Part shown: one piece after another, positions 1 through 11,061 of the stretch
How positions within the stretch are numbered: the first letter of the stretch is position 1
Layout: the number at the start of each line of letters is the position of its first letter
Origin: Gnetum montanum
Taxonomy: Eukaryota; Streptophyta; Gnetopsida; Gnetales; Gnetaceae
DNA: 64,000 bases
Direction: 5' to 3'
NCBI GenBank assembly: GCA_015680685.1
Contig: MNCI01003758.1
Span: 122,302 to 186,301 of the forward strand
Position numbers and translations under genes: made by a program
The notes under the pieces: generated by a model
Databases searched by the model: none
What the model was told of the DNA's origin: nothing
What the model saw: the letters and a program-made list of their open reading frames with translations, nothing else

Positions 1-1196
1 ACTTGGAGAGATTGGCTGCTGCACGTAGTAGCCATATGGGTTCGGTTGTTGGTAAGGGTATTGTTGCCTAGGCGGTGGCATCCCTCATGACTGTGAGTAT
101 TGCCACTGCTGGTGTTGCTCAATAGGTTGTGGCGGAGTTCCACTTGGATAATACATTAATGGTTGGTGGAACTGCCTTGGGTTACCTTGGGGATAAGGTA
201 ACCGTCGGGGTGCTTGCCGTTTGTTAAGTCGTGGGTTAAGTGCATACATCCCAGACTCTTGTAGATGTGAGATTATTGGGTAACATCCCTTAGGATGGTC
301 ATATTGGCATATCTCACATCCACCGTCATTGTTCGTATCAAAATCCACAACCTCTTTGGTGATAGCCATTTTACCCTTACGTTTGGTACGTGCGTGGTCC
401 AAATCCCTCTTCTTCTTTTTATCATAATCACTACCTCGCTCCTAAGACTCCTCTACGATTTTTAGAATGGTTTCAAATCTACTATCTAAGGAGTCCACAT
501 TTGATCTACCTTAGCCAACACTTCTGTTGTTAATTTTTGGAGCGGCAAGATTTTCCTATTCACCAACTCTTCAAGTGGTGACTCATCCTCCTCCTCACAA
601 AATCGTACTCCCCTTTTTTGGAGGGAAGGATTGTGGTTGTATTCTTCCACACTTTCTCTCTTATGTAGCTCCACTTCTTCCTTAGCTACTTGCTCCAGCA
701 ATCTATGGATCTGATGGGACCTAAGCTCTGATAATCTTCCTTGGGCATATGTTCCAAGGGTTATCCTGGTTTCGTGCCTAAGCCCATCTATGAGATGGCG
801 TAGTTGATCCCGTTGTGCGTAACCATGGCCTAGGCAATGATGTAGCAATGCATAATATCGGCCCATGGCAGCATCCAAGGGTTCATGAGTTCCCTGCTTC
901 CATCCTTGGATTTGCTTTCGCAGGTTGGACACCTGGGAGTATGTTTGATACTTATCATTAAACAGTTCTAGCATCGTACTCCACCTTCAAATGGATTTCA
1001 GTTCTAAGGACCAATACCAGCTTTCTACTTCTTTTATTAGTGTCCTTGGAAACAACTTTAATTTTTGCCACTCGTTTTCGATGTTCTGCAAGGCACATGC
1101 ATCATAAAATGCCTGTAAGTGGTTCTGAGGATTAGCGTTATATCCCCCATCAAATCATGTGATATTATTCATGTCTAGTCTCTTGATCTTGCTATC
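1..1196 (-). pseudogene. gag: Athila-like gag, C-terminal two thirds (host-1 element, part 1 of 2)
   Basis: This is the capsid/nucleocapsid (gag) coding region of a minus-strand Ty3/gypsy element, split by the insertion of element A at 1197. Reading leftwards from 1196 there is the Retrotrans_gag-like region (QAFYDAC, WQKLKLFP, then ELFNDKYQTYSQVSNLRKQI at about 974-900), followed by the RYYALLHHCLGHG and TLGTYAQGRL blocks. Further left, 402-85 holds a Cys/His segment CEICQYDHPKGCYP and a Pro/Gln-rich tail. The frame changes between about 486 and 402, and a stop (TGA) interrupts LELKSI just before the 974 block, so the copy is decayed. The N-terminal half is at 18653-19617. The same gag family recurs in elements B, C, D, E, F and H here. 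Confidence 0.85.
1..1196 (-). mobile_element. Host-1 Athila-like LTR retrotransposon, left part (continues at 18653)
   Basis: This is the internal part of a minus-strand LTR retrotransposon. It was contiguous with 18653-19902 before element A inserted: the duplicated CTATC at 1192-1196 and 18653-18657 marks the split, and the gag reading resumes across it. The pol end lies beyond the left edge of the window. Confidence 0.85.
1192..1196. repeat. Target-site duplication CTATC, left copy
   Basis: These five bases immediately precede the TG start of the 5' LTR of element A. They are identical to the five bases after its 3' LTR (18653-18657), as expected for integrase-mediated insertion of a gypsy element. 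Confidence 0.95.
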
Positions 1197-1341
1197 TGAA
1201 ACACCACAAAATTTCGAGCTTAGTACTTGTCCAACAAGGAATAGGTCCCCGGGACCCACAGACGATCACAACTACATCGGGTGTCACACATGGCAACTTC
1301 GGAGACCAAAATGCTTAAGTTTCACTAAGTATGCAATCTCA

Positions 1342-1790
1342 GCGTATACGCCCAGCATATACGCTCAAGTTCACATCCACAGTGTATACGCCCCAGCGTA
1401 TACGCCTGACATCCACAGCGTATATTCTCAACGTGTACGCCCAACGTATACGCTTAAGTTCACAACGTACACACCTCACATGTACGCTCAGCAAGTACAA
1501 CAGATGTATATGCTAGGCATGAAATCCCCAAACACGGCATGAAAACAGCACTACAGAGCAAGAATTAGTACAAGGCAGCAACATACCAGCGTGAGCATAT
1601 ACGCCCAGCACATCAGCGTATACGCCTGGCGTATACGCCCAGCATCCATTAGTGTATACGCCCAGTGTCCACAACATCTACGCCTAAGTCCACATACGCC
1701 CAGCACATCAGCGTATACGCCCAACGCCTCCAGCATATACGTTCACAGTCTACGCTCGCTACAAATAGCGTATACGCCCAGCAAATGTAA
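1342..1790. repeat. GCGTATACGC palindrome array in U3 of the 5' LTR
   Basis: The self-complementary 10-mer GCGTATACGC occurs exactly at 1342, 1396, 1616, 1629, 1711 and 1768. Many one- or two-base variants lie between (GCATATACGC, GTGTATACGC, ACGTATACGC), commonly in the longer form CAGCGTATACGCC. Spacing is irregular, so this is a cluster and not a tandem satellite. It ends about 100 bp upstream of the LTR TATA box, in the usual position of LTR enhancers. The 3' LTR carries eight exact copies in the corresponding interval. Confidence 0.9.
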
Positions 1791-1876
1791 CATATTGTAC
1801 ACTTGTAAATTTTACGCTCTTGCACCCGGTCAACGTGCCACGTGTCTCCCAACCTGAGTCCACCGTCAAAACCCTG

Positions 1877-1884
1877 TATAAAAG
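1877..1884 (+). promoter_or_regulatory. TATA box of the element A 5' LTR (TATAAAAG)
   Basis: TATAAAAG lies about 590 bp before the LTR end and just after the palindrome-rich U3. The equivalent in the 3' LTR is TATATAAAAG at 18058-18067. It probably directs the genomic RNA. Confidence 0.7.
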
Positions 1885-2474
1885 CCCAATTTTTCATGAG
1901 ATCCAGGAGGTTGGCAAAATTCTCAAGCATACTAGAAAGCAGAGACGCTGAGAACCAAAGCACAAACCCCCTTTACGCTGGAAAACCCTGTACGTTGAGC
2001 AGACAGCCTCTACGCTGTGCCTACAGTGTGAACGAGCCACAACCGTCCTTGCATCCACCGGGGCTTTTCGTCTGCCTTGTGTTCCCATCACAATTGCGTT
2101 AGACCGGTGCACTGTACTTTCATTCTGTAATGCCATTGTTACATTTTCTTTCCAAAATCGTTTGTTGTTTGCATGAATTGTTGCATTTACTCTATTTATG
2201 TTTGTTTACATCTATGCTCTGTTCGCATCCGTTTCGCTGTTTACGCTCTGATCCACGCTTGTTACGCCGTTTACGTATAACCCAGCGTATAGCACTTCGG
2301 TGTACGTTTGGGGAAATCCTTGTCTGATCCGCGTGTGGACCACCCAAGGTACTCTGCCTTCGTTCGTTCCAGCTCGCCCTCAGGCGAAGGTAGGGTCGTC
2401 TGTGTGTGTCTTGTGATCCCACGGTCTCTATTTCCTTCCAGCCGAAGACCGACGATTTTGGATTGTACAGAAAT

Positions 2475-2491
2475 TGGCGCTAGAAGGAGGG
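2475..2491 (+). other. Primer-binding site of element A
   Basis: TGGCGCTAGAAGGAGGG starts five bases after the LTR ends at 2469. TGG at the 5' end pairs with the CCA tail of a tRNA. I cannot assign the primer tRNA from sequence alone. Confidence 0.7.
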
Positions 2492-3204
2492 CCTCTGCCT
2501 AAAACCTCACTGTAAACCTCCCAGCGTTTACGCTACTGAGCGTTTACGCCGCTTCCTTCTGAAATTTTCCCAGCGTTTGCGCTGTTCAGTTTAAAACCCA
2601 GTCTACAAACTGTCCAACGTCTACGTTGCTCCTGTTAACACTTACCCTACAGGATCCCCAGCGTCCACGCTGTAAACCATACGCTATACGCCTTACGCTG
2701 CAAATCTTGTCTACGTACGTAGGATTGCTAAAGTTTACATTGCACATTTTATGCCGTAGATGTTGCCGTTCGTTTACGCTGCATCTTGATTCTTACCCCT
2801 GTCATTCTGTTTACGCTACTCCTTTTACACTGCTGTTCATATATACCACACTACTCTGTAAAACTTGTTTACGCTGCACACTGGCACTGTATACGCTACT
2901 CAGCGTATATGCTGCACTTACGCTATAGACTTCATCTACGTTGTTGTCCAGTTTACACTACACTTTATACGCTGTAATCTTGTTTTACTTTGCACCCTGA
3001 CGCTGTGTACGCTGTCTAGCGTATACGCTGTACAATTTACGCTGTAGACTTGTCTACACTGACTCCATACACTGCACACATATACGCTGTATACGTCATC
3101 TACACTATCGTTGTACGTCGGTCGTTGAAGCGTATACGTTGTACACTGCACTCAGTACACTAATTTCACATCCCTACATTGCGTCATACCCCCAACAGAT
3201 CATC
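2492..3204 (+). other. Element A 5' leader, rich in TTTACGCTG/GTATACGCTG repeats
   Basis: A non-coding leader between PBS and gag. About 2520-3150 is dominated by repeats of TACGCTG and its extended forms (GTTTACGCT, TATACGCTG), with one exact GCGTATACGC at 3019-3028. Open frames here read as repetitive Tyr/Thr/Leu peptides from the repeat and are not credible genes. The repeat is related to the U3 array, but mostly only the right half-site is kept. Confidence 0.75.
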
Positions 3205-5544
3205 ATGAACCCCGTAAACACCACCGCCGCAATCGCTGAAGTCACCGACATTATAGGTACCATGGCTGTCTAACAGCCCATCATTCCACAGTCGACAGTA
3301 CAACCCACAGCAGGGCCCTGCCGGTCCCTAAGGTTACAAGGGAGGAACCCAACCTCTAACATTATAACCCAGGACCAGTACAACTTCATATGTGTGAAGA
3401 TACAGTAGATCGAGCCAGCTGGTCTGGTAGTAGATCGAGCCGAAGTAGAGGTAAAGAGGCAGTATGAACTCTTCTACAAGGGGGGACGCGAATTCATCCC
3501 TTCCCCGTACGATATAATCCCTGTTCCGGAGCAATACTCAGAGCTCGTCACACGACTCCTCCTGCAAATGAGCCAGTCATTGGATCAGCCCGCAGTAGAT
3601 CTCCAACCAGAAGAAGAGGACGAGTTCACTGCCCAATCCAAACACGAAGACTCCTATCACACCCTTAGCCCACAAACCCACATCAACCCCATGTTCCACC
3701 CAGGCATAGGGGAAGTCATGCCCCTCCAACACCTTAGGTTCACCCAGGCGCAAGCACCTCCACCAGAAACATTAGCGCTGGTTCACGTTCCTCCTGCAAC
3801 CGACCCGCAATTCAGTACACTCCCTCTCGCTATCATCCCCGCTGCAGCTGCTGACCAATCCTCGCAAGCACCACCCCCACACAATAGCATGGGAACGACC
3901 TTCTCACCTCGAGTGATAGGGATGCCGCATGTGATACTAGCATCCACCTCTGCTCACTACATCCCCCATATTCAAACACATGGAGCCCCCTCAATCGCTG
4001 TAACCCAACAGGGAGCTCCTTCACAAAACATGGTTGGGTAATGGACGGCAATGGGTGTGCCATCACATCAACCCTCTCACCACAACGTACCACCCCATAC
4101 ACTTCCCCCAGCCAACATTCCCCAAGTACAGCCGTAACCACAACAGCAACAACCTCACACCTACAATGTGCCGTCCCTGGTGCCACACACTATGAACATC
4201 CCACAAGTACAACCGCCGACTGTGCAGCTCTCAGCCTTTCAACCTACCATCCAACAGTTCAACCTATACAATGTACCACAACCTCAAGCTGCCATGTCAC
4301 CTAGTGCCCAAGATTGGGTAGATGCCAAAAAATTAATGCAAGAACTAACTGACGAGGTCAAGCGCCTCAAAACGGTTGCTGATGGAGAGTTGAAGGTAGT
4401 GGATTTCTACCACGATGATCCCATCAGCCCTTCCGTCTCACCCCTAACTTTGCCCAAAGGAATATCACTGCCGACACTAACTAAATATAATAGGGAGATG
4501 GACCCCAACGCCCACTTAATAACGTTTAGATTAGAATGCGCGTTACTCCAGGCATGGCCCCATGCCATTTTGCGAGTGTTCCCCATGTCCCTCGTAGGGA
4601 GAGCACTTGATTGGTACCGGGCCCTGCTGCGGAATTCCATCTTTTCCTTGGAAGAGTTATTACATCAGTTCGTGACCAGATTCAAATACAACTTGAAACC
4701 TGAGTTGACATTGGACAGCCTCATATAGGTTAAAGAAGCACCGCTTGAACCTGTACAAAAATTCATTCAGCGGTGGAGTGTCGCTCTCAATGAGCTACAT
4801 GAGCCGATCCCCTAGACATATCTGCTTATAATTCTAAAGGGGGCCGTTAATGACTTCTTCAAATCCAAATTATACTATCTTAACGCGCGTAATCTTAACC
4901 AAGCCTTTGTACAGATCAAAAACATAGAAGAGGCAGCTCAAAATAGCCATGACCTTGCATACTTAGCCTTAAAAAATCAACACAGTAAAAAGGATAAAGA
5001 GAAGGCTAAAGCAACTATAGCCGCAATAGCGGAAACGCAAGAAGCACACATGGCACAACAAAATAAACCGCCTGTAGCTCCCACTAACTATACTAAACCT
5101 ATTCCCACAACTGCGCTGAAATCATCATCATCGTAGAGCCCAGCACCAAACCGTATGAGAAATTTTGAGAGGAAAGAACCCTCTCAATATACGCCGTTGC
5201 CTATGAAGCCATCCCAGCTCTTCGATCAACTCTTGAAGGCTGGGTTAATGAAACACAAATAGTTATCCCCTGCAGCCATCCAGAGACATGATTGGTTCTG
5301 TCAACTCATTCAGAACCCAAGCTTCGCAACACCGGATGAGCCTCCAGTGCCCAAAGGTTTTAGAATGGATCGCTTCTGCGACTACCACCAACGCAACAAG
5401 CACGACACGGATTACTGTTTCACCTTGAAGCAGGATATACAACGAATGATCGATGAAGGCCAAATCACTTTTGACGAGGCCAACCCAGTCCAGCCGCAGA
5501 ATCAGGCTATGGGGGCATATAAAGACCCTCTGAACACCAAAGAG

Positions 5545-6020
5545 GCGCCATACGTTATCAACACAATCTGCTTTGATGATGAATCCAAAACACCCAACAT
5601 TAACATCGTCTACCCTGAATACAAACAACAAATACCTAACAAGCCGTTTGTAGTCCATGTTCCTCCCACTCCATCCACATCCATGCCTCAACCATCATTC
5701 GCCCCGCGAAAACCATATGTAGTGCGCATACCTCCTGCTGTCACTACTCCGAATCTATCAACCCCTCCTACTTGGCCTACCCCTTTTGTAGTTCGAGTGC
5801 CGCCCACAGTTGCAATAGCGGAGGTCCAACCTTCGCCCAAACAAACCCCATACATTGTTAGGACATCCGCAAGTCCTAATAATTATCAAACCTCCACCTC
5901 ACAAACGCAAGGCAAACCTAGCCCCTATGTCGTTAGGATGCCTGGCCAGCCTTCTGCTCAACCACATCCGACTGCCCAACCGCAACCCCGCCCAGCTCCA
6001 TATGTGGTGAGAATTCCAAA
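5545..6020 (+). repeat. PYVVRIP peptide repeats in the gag C-terminus
   Basis: Within the gag-protease frame the motif P(Y/F)(V/I)VR(I/V/M)P recurs at codons near 5641, 5710, 5780, 5845, 5920 and 5995, with a weaker copy PYVINT at 5545. The spacing is about 66-75 nt (22-25 residues). Linkers are Pro/Thr/Ser/Gln-rich and diverged, so the core is conserved more than the spacer. It lies between the zinc knuckle and the protease. Confidence 0.85.
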
Positions 6021-6549
6021 GCAACCCAAGGCTCCCAGACCGGCCCCACCTCCACGCCATACACGAGAACGCCTAGTAGATAGGCTTACGTGTGAATGCT
6101 TGGAGAAAGAGCGTCAACGGTTAGCCGTAGGGCCACCTAAACCCACTCCACTTAACGCCGTACCCATGACGCCACCTAACAGTCAACCAAACGCAAGACA
6201 TGAAGGTGAACCATCTAACAAACATGATACATCTAAGATAATAGCTTCGAGCAAAAACGATAAACCAACGAAACAGGAAATAAAACTGTTGGGCCCAATG
6301 GACCCAGTCACCACTGATGCAAACGCGCCCAACAGTAGAGACTTTGCAACGGCTTTAACACAAGTCACCCAAGCACTGAAGTAAAAGAACCCGTCACTAC
6401 GCTTGTATGACTTGGTTCTTACATCCCAAACACATCGTGAAGCTTTGGTACGCATGTTAACATTCGTCCCAGTAAGCGAGAACTTGCCCCCAAACGAACC
6501 ATCCATTCATGCGGTAATGTCCTCGCACCAAGGGTCAACGTCCAAACCA

Positions 6550-6960
6550 CTAAGCTTCCACAACGATAACATTAAAGTGGATAAGAAAATAGGGGAGGTG
6601 ATAATAGCCCCCATGTTCATAACCATACGCATAAATCAATTCAAGATACACAGGGTCCACGTAGACGATGGAGCTGCTACGAACATGGTATCATACCCCA
6701 TCGTTGAACAACTAGGGCTAACGGAGTCAATCAAACTGACTGCGACTACATGTTTAAAATCGTTCAGCGGGTCACGCGTGATGGTCAAAGGCATAGTGAC
6801 CTTAGACTTTATAGCGGGGGACCGGTTTCCCACGTTTGCCGACTTCATAGTGATCGATGAAATGCCAGGATTCAACCTAATATTAGGAAGACCCTGGTTG
6901 GCCCAACTGAAAGCAGTCTCATCCCCCATACACCAGGAGATTCACCTACCTTACGAAGGT
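6550..6960 (+). pseudogene. pro: Element A aspartic protease domain
   Basis: This is the retropepsin-like domain inside the gag-protease frame. The active-site loop reads VHVDDGAATNMV (codons near 6657-6692), matching the D-(S/T/D)-G-A/S loop of plant gypsy proteases, and ILGRPWLAQL (about 6880-6910) is the second conserved block. The tail 6970-7362 is acidic and Thr/Pro-rich and ends in a Lys-rich stretch (KKKKIKKFLK). No stop falls within the domain itself. Confidence 0.85.
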
Positions 6961-7375
6961 GGTGAAATCGTCATTTATGGGGTGGCTGCTATTCCCATTA
7001 TTTCATCACACGTGGACACGGACCAAGGCTCAGAGGTTGAGCTTGATGAGCCTAGCCGAAATGACACAAGCGAACAACAACCGATAGGTGTCAATCCTTT
7101 AAACACAGAACGTGATCCACCTACAACAGAAACACCTGCGCCTGACATTGTACATACACCCTCTCAATTAGAGACTAACACAGAACTTACGGCAAATACC
7201 GAAACACAAGAAAACATTGACACAGAAGCTAGTCCACCAAATGTCCCTTGGGCCGAATTACCGTTTAACGTAATCAGCGAAGGGAACGCTGAATATAGAA
7301 TCATACTCGTTGACACATCGCCTAACATTAAAAAGAAAAAGATCAAAAAATTCCTAAAATAATACTATCTCAACC

Positions 7376-7655
7376 AGTCCGAAACGATGTTAAACTATAG
7401 CATGTCCGAAATGACGTTAAACTACAACCCGTCCGAAATGACGTCAAACTACAACACCAGAAAAAAAAAAAAACTACGCTCGTTGTTCGGAAAGATGTTA
7501 AACTATCATGCCTGCAATGACATAAAACTAGCCATGATCAAAAATGGTCGGTTAATCGAGAAACCCATCCATGTTATCCAAAATGTTACTTGTTTACAAT
7601 GGGGCTTGAAATGGCTTTAAACTACGCATGGAGGCCCGAAATGGTCTTAAATTAG
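7376..7655 (+). repeat. TAAACT-core repeat array 1 (after protease)
   Basis: Degenerate units of about 26-35 bp have the pattern gtCCGAAATGACgTTAAACTAcaac, seen near 7379, 7408, 7434, 7485 and, more diverged, up to 7655. The same core appears at 12815-12990 and 16330-16690. The array begins directly after the protease stop. Confidence 0.75.
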
Positions 7656-7937
7656 ATCACACACTTGTACTTCGTTTGCCTCTTATGATTACATTCGCAT
7701 ATTACACTTAGAACAAAAAAATAATAATAAAAATAAAATATAAACCAAAATATTTTACATTGCCGTGTCGTGTGTGCAATCAAACTCAAAATCAACAAAA
7801 AATTTTTATACATGCAACGCTGTGCAATTATAAATGTCAATTGTTTCCGTTTATCTCAAGATTTTCAATTTACAATTCCCGTATCAATTTGAGTTAGCAT
7901 AGTTCTAAAGGCAAAACTAAAAACAAAAAACAAAAAA
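7656..7937. other. AT-rich non-coding segment, 3' flank of the antisense gene
   Basis: AT-rich sequence (AATAATAATAAAAATAAAA at about 7720) lies between repeat array 1 and the stop codon of the antisense gene at 7938. It is the likely 3' UTR and polyadenylation region of that gene. I see no coding signal. Confidence 0.5.
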
Positions 7938-8039
7938 CTAAGTATCTGGGACGGGAGGATCGTCCCCTTTAGATCCACCAGCGTCAGGGGCCCCCGCTCC
8001 ACTAGGGCCAGCTTCTTGGGCATCGTCACCACCTTCATC
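7938..8039 (-). CDS. Antisense gene exon 8: acidic Gly/Asp/Pro-rich C-terminus
   Basis: Acceptor TTTTCAG precedes GAT at 8039. The exon gives 33 residues (DEGGDDAQEAG ... PPVPDT) and a TAG stop at 7940-7938, in phase with exon 7. Confidence 0.7.
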   Translation of the reverse strand, partial: DEGGDDAQEAGPSGAGAPDAGGSKGDDPPVPDT

Positions 8040-8137
8040 CTGAAAATACAAAAGGAGACAATCAATGTAAGAATAACAGAACGCCAAAATTTCAAACATT
8101 ATTCAACAAATCAAATTCATAATGACAAAGCGCTTAC

Positions 8138-8922
8138 CATAGGAGATCCCCTCAAGCCAAATTCCAGGCGACAAAGGATTTCCTCTTCTGAGACACTAGC
8201 CCAATCGGTCTCACCAAGGCCTAGGTCAACGTCTGCCAAGGCCTTTCCCTTGTCAACGACCGACCAGGTGGGACGTTTCAGAGGAAATTCACCCATAGAC
8301 ACTTCCCCAGAGGCAGTCGTAATCACCCTGGTAGGCGACTCCATCTCGACAGTTGTGTTCTGGGCAAAAGTATCGAAGGCAGAACGCAAACCCAAACCCT
8401 CCACAAACATTTCTATTTGCCGCTTTTCAACGGACACTTCTTTTAATGACTTCTTGTAGTGATGTTTGTGATTCTTCTCATCCTGACCCCACTTGGGAAC
8501 CTTGGAAGCGAAGGCTTTCCAATCTTGACATTTGAGGTTCAGGAGATCAATTTGGGCTTTACGCTCTGCCATTCTCTGAGTTAGTGATGCATGACGATTT
8601 AGTAGATTCCAATATCTTGTATACGTAACCTCGGATGTTCGCCAAGAGCGATCACCGCTTAGTTTGGCAACAGCGAACTCGTATCGAGCCTTAAGATCAT
8701 CATGTTCAACCAACAACTCGGAGACTTCCTTTTCTTTTGCTTGGATCTGCAACCACAATTGCTCAACAGAACGCCTACAAGTCCATAGTGACTTGGCGTT
8801 GTGTACAAGGCCCTTCGCCACCTCATCATAAATAGGCCTTGGCACCTGCTCAACCTCTGGGGATAGCGAAGGTAAACTCTCTATATTGATGCTCTCGGAG
8901 GGATCCCACCTCAACTTGGCAC
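8138..8922 (-). CDS. Antisense gene exon 7: open coiled-coil segment
   Basis: An uninterrupted 785-nt exon runs between an acceptor TGCATAG and a consensus donor ATG|GTAAGC. It encodes long charged helices (VEQLWLQIQAKEKEVSELLV, HASLTQRMAERKAQIDLLNL, KKSLKEVSVEKRQIEMFVEG) with coiled-coil heptad character, then an acidic tail. No cysteines or membrane segments are evident. The role is unknown. Such segments usually mediate oligomerisation. Confidence 0.7.
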
Positions 8923-9621
8923 CTATGCATACAAAGAGATCAAACGTTAAGACAACAGAAAAGGGTGTGATGCTCTAAAACGACAAACCATTTAAAAGCA
9001 TCATACCTATTTCGGGGTGGACCTCCTGAATTCGTTCAGCAACTTCTTCTACGATTCCAGCCACAAAATCCATCTTACTTGGCATTTCTGTCCAAGTAAA
9101 TGGCTCATGGGTGTGGGATGAACTAACCTCTGCGGTCCTCTCAGGGCGAACCATCTTCGTGGGTATGTCTAAGCGCACCGTCCTAGTCTCGCTGCCTTCG
9201 TCTGGAAGAAATGAAAACATGAAAATGAAAGACCATAGAAATGACAACTAACGAAGCAATATAATGTAAGATAAAAAGAAAACATATCATGTTCCTTGTC
9301 ACCTTCTGGGGGATCCCCTAAGTCTAGATTTCCCTTGAGAAAGCTGCTGAACACTTGATCGATACCACCCTGATCATCCAATGGTTCAGTTTCTGTGGTA
9401 TTCTCCTTCAACTCCTCCGTTCCTCCTCCCTGATCCTTCTCCACATTTTCCTCCTCATTATTCCGCTCTGTGTTAGTCTCCTCCTCCTCGGTGATCGTTT
9501 CCAAAGCCTGCTTCCTCACTTCTCAAATCAAGCCAAAGGTATCAGCGGCATGTAAGCGATTGAAGAAAAATTATGAACAAAACGAAAACAATAAAACAAT
9601 AAGCTAGCGAAGCCTACTGAC

Positions 9622-10631
9622 CGGGCATCTTGAATCGTATGCGCTTCACTCGTGGCTCCCTCACATTAGAAGCTTCCTCGATTGCACGTTCGTGTCTCTT
9701 CAGCTTCAATTTGGGCTGGCCAACGATTTCTTTGATAACCCGCTCAGCTCTCCTTGCAGTGAGGGGCACATCATCTGGCTCTAATCGCAGACTATCCCGA
9801 GTATGAATTGAGGTACCTGACGATCCCCTGATCGTAATAGACATGGACTCGTCGATGCCCTCAGGCGCATCCTGGGACTTGGTTGTGTCGTATAAGTGGT
9901 TGATCCACGGGCAGGATAGTTGACCCCGATCCCGTAGAACAAACTTGTTGTCTGCGCGGACTATCAGAAATTTGGCAAAGCGACAAAGGTAACCGGCGAA
10001 GAACGCAAAAGTGAAGTGGGATTGCGCCTCGACATTCGAGCGCAATCGCACTATCTCCTTGTGCATGCCTGACAACAAAAATTTGGCCCAGTTATAGCGC
10101 ATGCCAGTTTCCAGGATAGTTCGCATCACGCGTACAGCCTTAACCCCAAGACTCCGTACCTGGGCAAGGGTTTTGGGAAATACCCGCGTCCTAAATAGGG
10201 GATACAGTTCATTTACCTCCTCAACCTTTGCTTTTCCCTGCCCAACCAGTCCTCCAACTCATGCACCGTTTGGAGCTCTTTATGAGCTCTGTGTAGCACT
10301 ACACTTATGCCATCTACCGGTACCCCAAATAAGTTTGAAAAGAATTCTGGCGACAGATGGAAAACTACCTTAACACCCTTAATCTGGGTGCTGTAGTAGG
10401 AGACAGACTCATTAAGGGAGTCCACGATCCCGATCATTTCTCCTATGGATACATCAGGACTCGGGGTCATGAAGAGCTCCATGAGGCTGACATTGTCTAA
10501 GCAGCGAACAATAGATGGCGGAGCATGGTTGTGTAACCATTTTTGAGCCTTAGTCACCTCCCCGAACTTCATTGACAGGGTTGTCTCAGTTCACCCGGTT
10601 GTGATAGGATCCCTGCCAGGAGGTGCATCAA
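9622..10631 (-). pseudogene. Antisense gene exon 4: putative plant transposon protein-like domain
   Basis: Exon 4 (about 336 codons) reads through MKFGEVTKAQKWL, SIVRCLDNVSLMELF, GVKVVFHLSPEFFSNLFGVP and, after a one-base indel in an A-run near 10240, NELYPLFRTRVFP, WAKFLLSGMHKEI and CRFAKFLIV. The block 'V+G..V.FS...I..LFG(L/V)P' followed by a W..F/Y...I segment is typical of the putative plant transposon protein domain found in many transposon-associated plant ORFs. A TGA at 10593-10591 lies near the exon start. The C-terminal part (about 9800-9622) is basic (KLKLKRHER, VKRIRFKMPG). Confidence 0.6.
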
Positions 10632-11061
10632 CTGCAAATGCAATTTAAGATTGTCGTATCAGGATAACTCTCAGCAGATAAAACATGTTAACACACCTAG
10701 GAAGTGTTGTCATTTACCGCCAGAGGTGGCCTTGGATGTGCTGCCTAAACCAGAGTCATGAGGGAAAACTGGCCCCTGGTCCGACCAATCTTTATCCAGC
10801 CATCCACGAGCTTGGCACATCGCCAATGCTCTAGAGAACCGTTGGTGAAAATAGACGATATCCCCCTTCATTAGAGCTAATATAGCTTTACGAAGGGTGG
10901 GACCCGCCATGAATGCCTCTACAGCAGTACGTGCTAAGGCAAGCCCATCATCCTTGACACATATTCCGTCTGCATTAACTTTAGGCCTACAAATAAACGA
11001 ATGTCAAAACTGAGGCAAATGCCAAACGGCGAAATGAAGCAATAGACTTGAACGGTCCTAC

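Larger units (their letters stand above)
1197..2469 (+). repeat. 5' LTR of element A
   Basis: It begins TGAAACACCAC and ends GATTGTACA, and has the same length (1273 bp) as the copy at 17380-18652. The U3 part (about 1340-1790) is packed with GCGTATACGC and near variants. A TATA box follows at 1877-1884. The rest is R/U5. Short open frames rich in Tyr-Thr/Ala within the LTR are translations of this repeat and are not taken as genes. Confidence 0.95.
3205..7362 (+). pseudogene. gag-pro: Element A gag-protease polyprotein, single frame with nine TAA/TAG stops
   Basis: One reading frame of about 1385 codons runs from ATG 3205 to 7362 with no frameshift. It is interrupted by stops at 3271, 3406, 4039, 4135, 4726, 4813, 5134, 5260 and 6382, all TAA or TAG. 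In order there is a Pro/Gln-rich N-terminal region (about 3560-4310), a gag capsid-like domain (about 4380-4990: LPTLTKYNREMDPNAH, FPMSLVGRALDWY, LHQFVTRFKYN), a zinc knuckle (CDYHQRNKHDTDYC, about 5376-5420), a proline-rich repeat (5545-6020) and an aspartic protease (about 6550-6960). Gag packages the RNA and the protease matures the polyprotein. The frame is so well kept that the element must have been coding until recently. C-to-T change at Gln codons explains all the stops. Confidence 0.9.

Noticed and set aside
1159-1857. Several plus-strand ORFs (60-127 codons) with Tyr-Thr-Pro/Tyr-Ala repeats
   Set aside because: They lie in the LTR U3 and are translations of the GCGTATACGC repeat. 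No start context, homologue or codon signal.
2626-3151. Overlapping Tyr/Thr/Leu-rich ORFs on both strands in the element A leader
   Set aside because: Products of the TACGCTG repeats in several frames at once, so not coding.
7376-7655. Possible CRISPR-like or satellite array
   Set aside because: Units are degenerate and vary in length, spacers are not unique, and the context is a plant retrotransposon.
8016-8459. Plus-strand ORF of 147 codons
   Set aside because: Shadow of exons 7-8 and intron 7 of the antisense gene, which has consistent splice sites and phase.
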